37,463 nt of DNA from Candidatus Thorarchaeota archaeon MP11T_1 (GTDB lineage: Archaea; Asgardarchaeota; Thorarchaeia; Thorarchaeales; Thorarchaeaceae), in assembly GCA_002825515.1 (NCBI GenBank), contig PJET01000109.1:1-37463 (forward strand), written 5' to 3'. Of this stretch, positions 37,223 through 37,463 are shown one piece after another (positions within the stretch are counted from its first letter, which is position 1; every line of letters starts with the position of its first letter). The translations under genes were made by a program, and so were the position numbers. The notes beneath the pieces are model-generated. The model saw nothing but the letters and a program-made list of their open reading frames with translations. It was not told the DNA's origin and did no database searches.

Positions 37223-37463
37223 ATGAAGAAAATAGTCTGCTTGGGTGCTGGATTAGTTGCTCGCCCATACATACAATACTTGTCTGACAATGGGTTCCAC
37301 GTTATTGTTGCTAGTCGTACAATAAGTAAAGCTGAACATCTAATTGAGGGTAGCAAAAATACCGAAGCTGTGGCTTTTAACATAGCAAAGGATGATAGTT
37401 TCTTAGAAGAACTCACAAAAAAAGCTGACCTTGTTTGCTCTCTTTTACCTTACACATACCATG
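37223..37463 (+). CDS. Saccharopine dehydrogenase, glutamate-forming (3' truncated by window)
   Basis: 80 codons are visible before the window ends. KKIVCLGAGLVARPYIQYLSDNG is the NAD(P)-binding Rossmann start and VIVASRTISKAEHLI the second strand. DLVCSLLPYTYH is the conserved block that precedes the catalytic part in Lys9/AASS-type saccharopine dehydrogenases. It splits saccharopine into glutamate and 2-aminoadipate semialdehyde. The ATG at 37223 lies 2 bp after the previous stop, with AAAGGAGG at good spacing. The pair forms an operon for lysine degradation, separate genes where animals and plants have one fused enzyme. Confidence 0.88.
   Translation, partial: MKKIVCLGAGLVARPYIQYLSDNGFHVIVASRTISKAEHLIEGSKNTEAVAFNIAKDDSFLEELTKKADLVCSLLPYTYH

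Noticed and set aside
1..37463. CRISPR arrays, rRNA genes and intact insertion sequences
   Set aside because: I looked for regularly spaced direct repeats, rRNA core motifs and transposase genes with flanking inverted repeats and found none.

Overview
The window is archaeal chromosome. It carries GatD/GatE, TFE, MBF1, the proteasome-activating nucleotidase, archaeal NAC, A-type ATPase subunit D, a Taw2-like wyosine enzyme, a PINA-type ATPase and intron-bearing tRNAs. Most genes are AT-rich and use ATG, GTG and TTG starts, many with GGTGATC/GGAGG ribosome sites. A eukaryote-like lysine-ketoglutarate reductase/saccharopine dehydrogenase pair and the overall gene mix would fit an Asgard lineage such as Thorarchaeota. 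No diagnostic eukaryotic signature protein is visible, so that placement is inference.

Layout. 0-9.5 kb: 3' part of a DUF1156-type DNA methylase, an APH-like kinase, a DUF6485 protein, tRNA-Arg(UCG), mtnA, a hydrogenase maturation protease, an EndA-like splicing endonuclease subunit coupled to a PINA-like ATPase without a PIN domain, tRNA-Arg(CCU) with a D-loop insertion, rpiA, a small protein with a paralogue 4 kb away, a Pro/Gly-rich membrane protein, a LURP-one-like protein and tRNA-Thr(UGU). 9.5-13.4 kb: DUF1294 protein and pgk, a small unknown, the second small paralogue, then a GC-rich foreign-looking gene beside tRNA-Met(CAU), which appears to hold two introns. 13.4-20.5 kb, all leftward: an information-processing block of MBF1, TFE, DUF2110, S4/FtsJ methyltransferase, tRNA-Val, tRNA-Leu (one intron), GDT1-like transporter, gatD, gatE. 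20.6-23.9 kb: PAN, Taw2-like and NAC rightward, meeting atpD. 24-30 kb: a self-contained AAA+ ATPase/ribbon-helix-helix cassette, an ADP-forming acyl-CoA synthetase alpha subunit and three unrecognised genes. 30-37.5 kb: hypF, iorB/iorA, a short unknown gene and the start of the lysine-degradation operon.

The most notable region lies between iorA and the lysine genes. Two 21-bp inverted elements (18/21 identical) match the archaeal origin recognition box (dyad TAGTGGAAA plus a G-string) and flank about 125 bp of very AT-rich DNA. This is the expected architecture of an Orc1/Cdc6-dependent replication origin. Four copies of the perfect or near-perfect palindrome GAACACGTGTTC surround it, and the flanking operons are transcribed away from it.

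Other points of interest: three tRNAs with introns or insertions, two of them at non-canonical positions, next to a splicing endonuclease subunit lacking the catalytic His; a perfect 10-bp hairpin enclosing the PAN start codon; a recurrent TGTATTACA-type intergenic motif in the right half; and GC-rich non-coding islands of unknown nature. All identifications come from reading the sequence; no database search was run.
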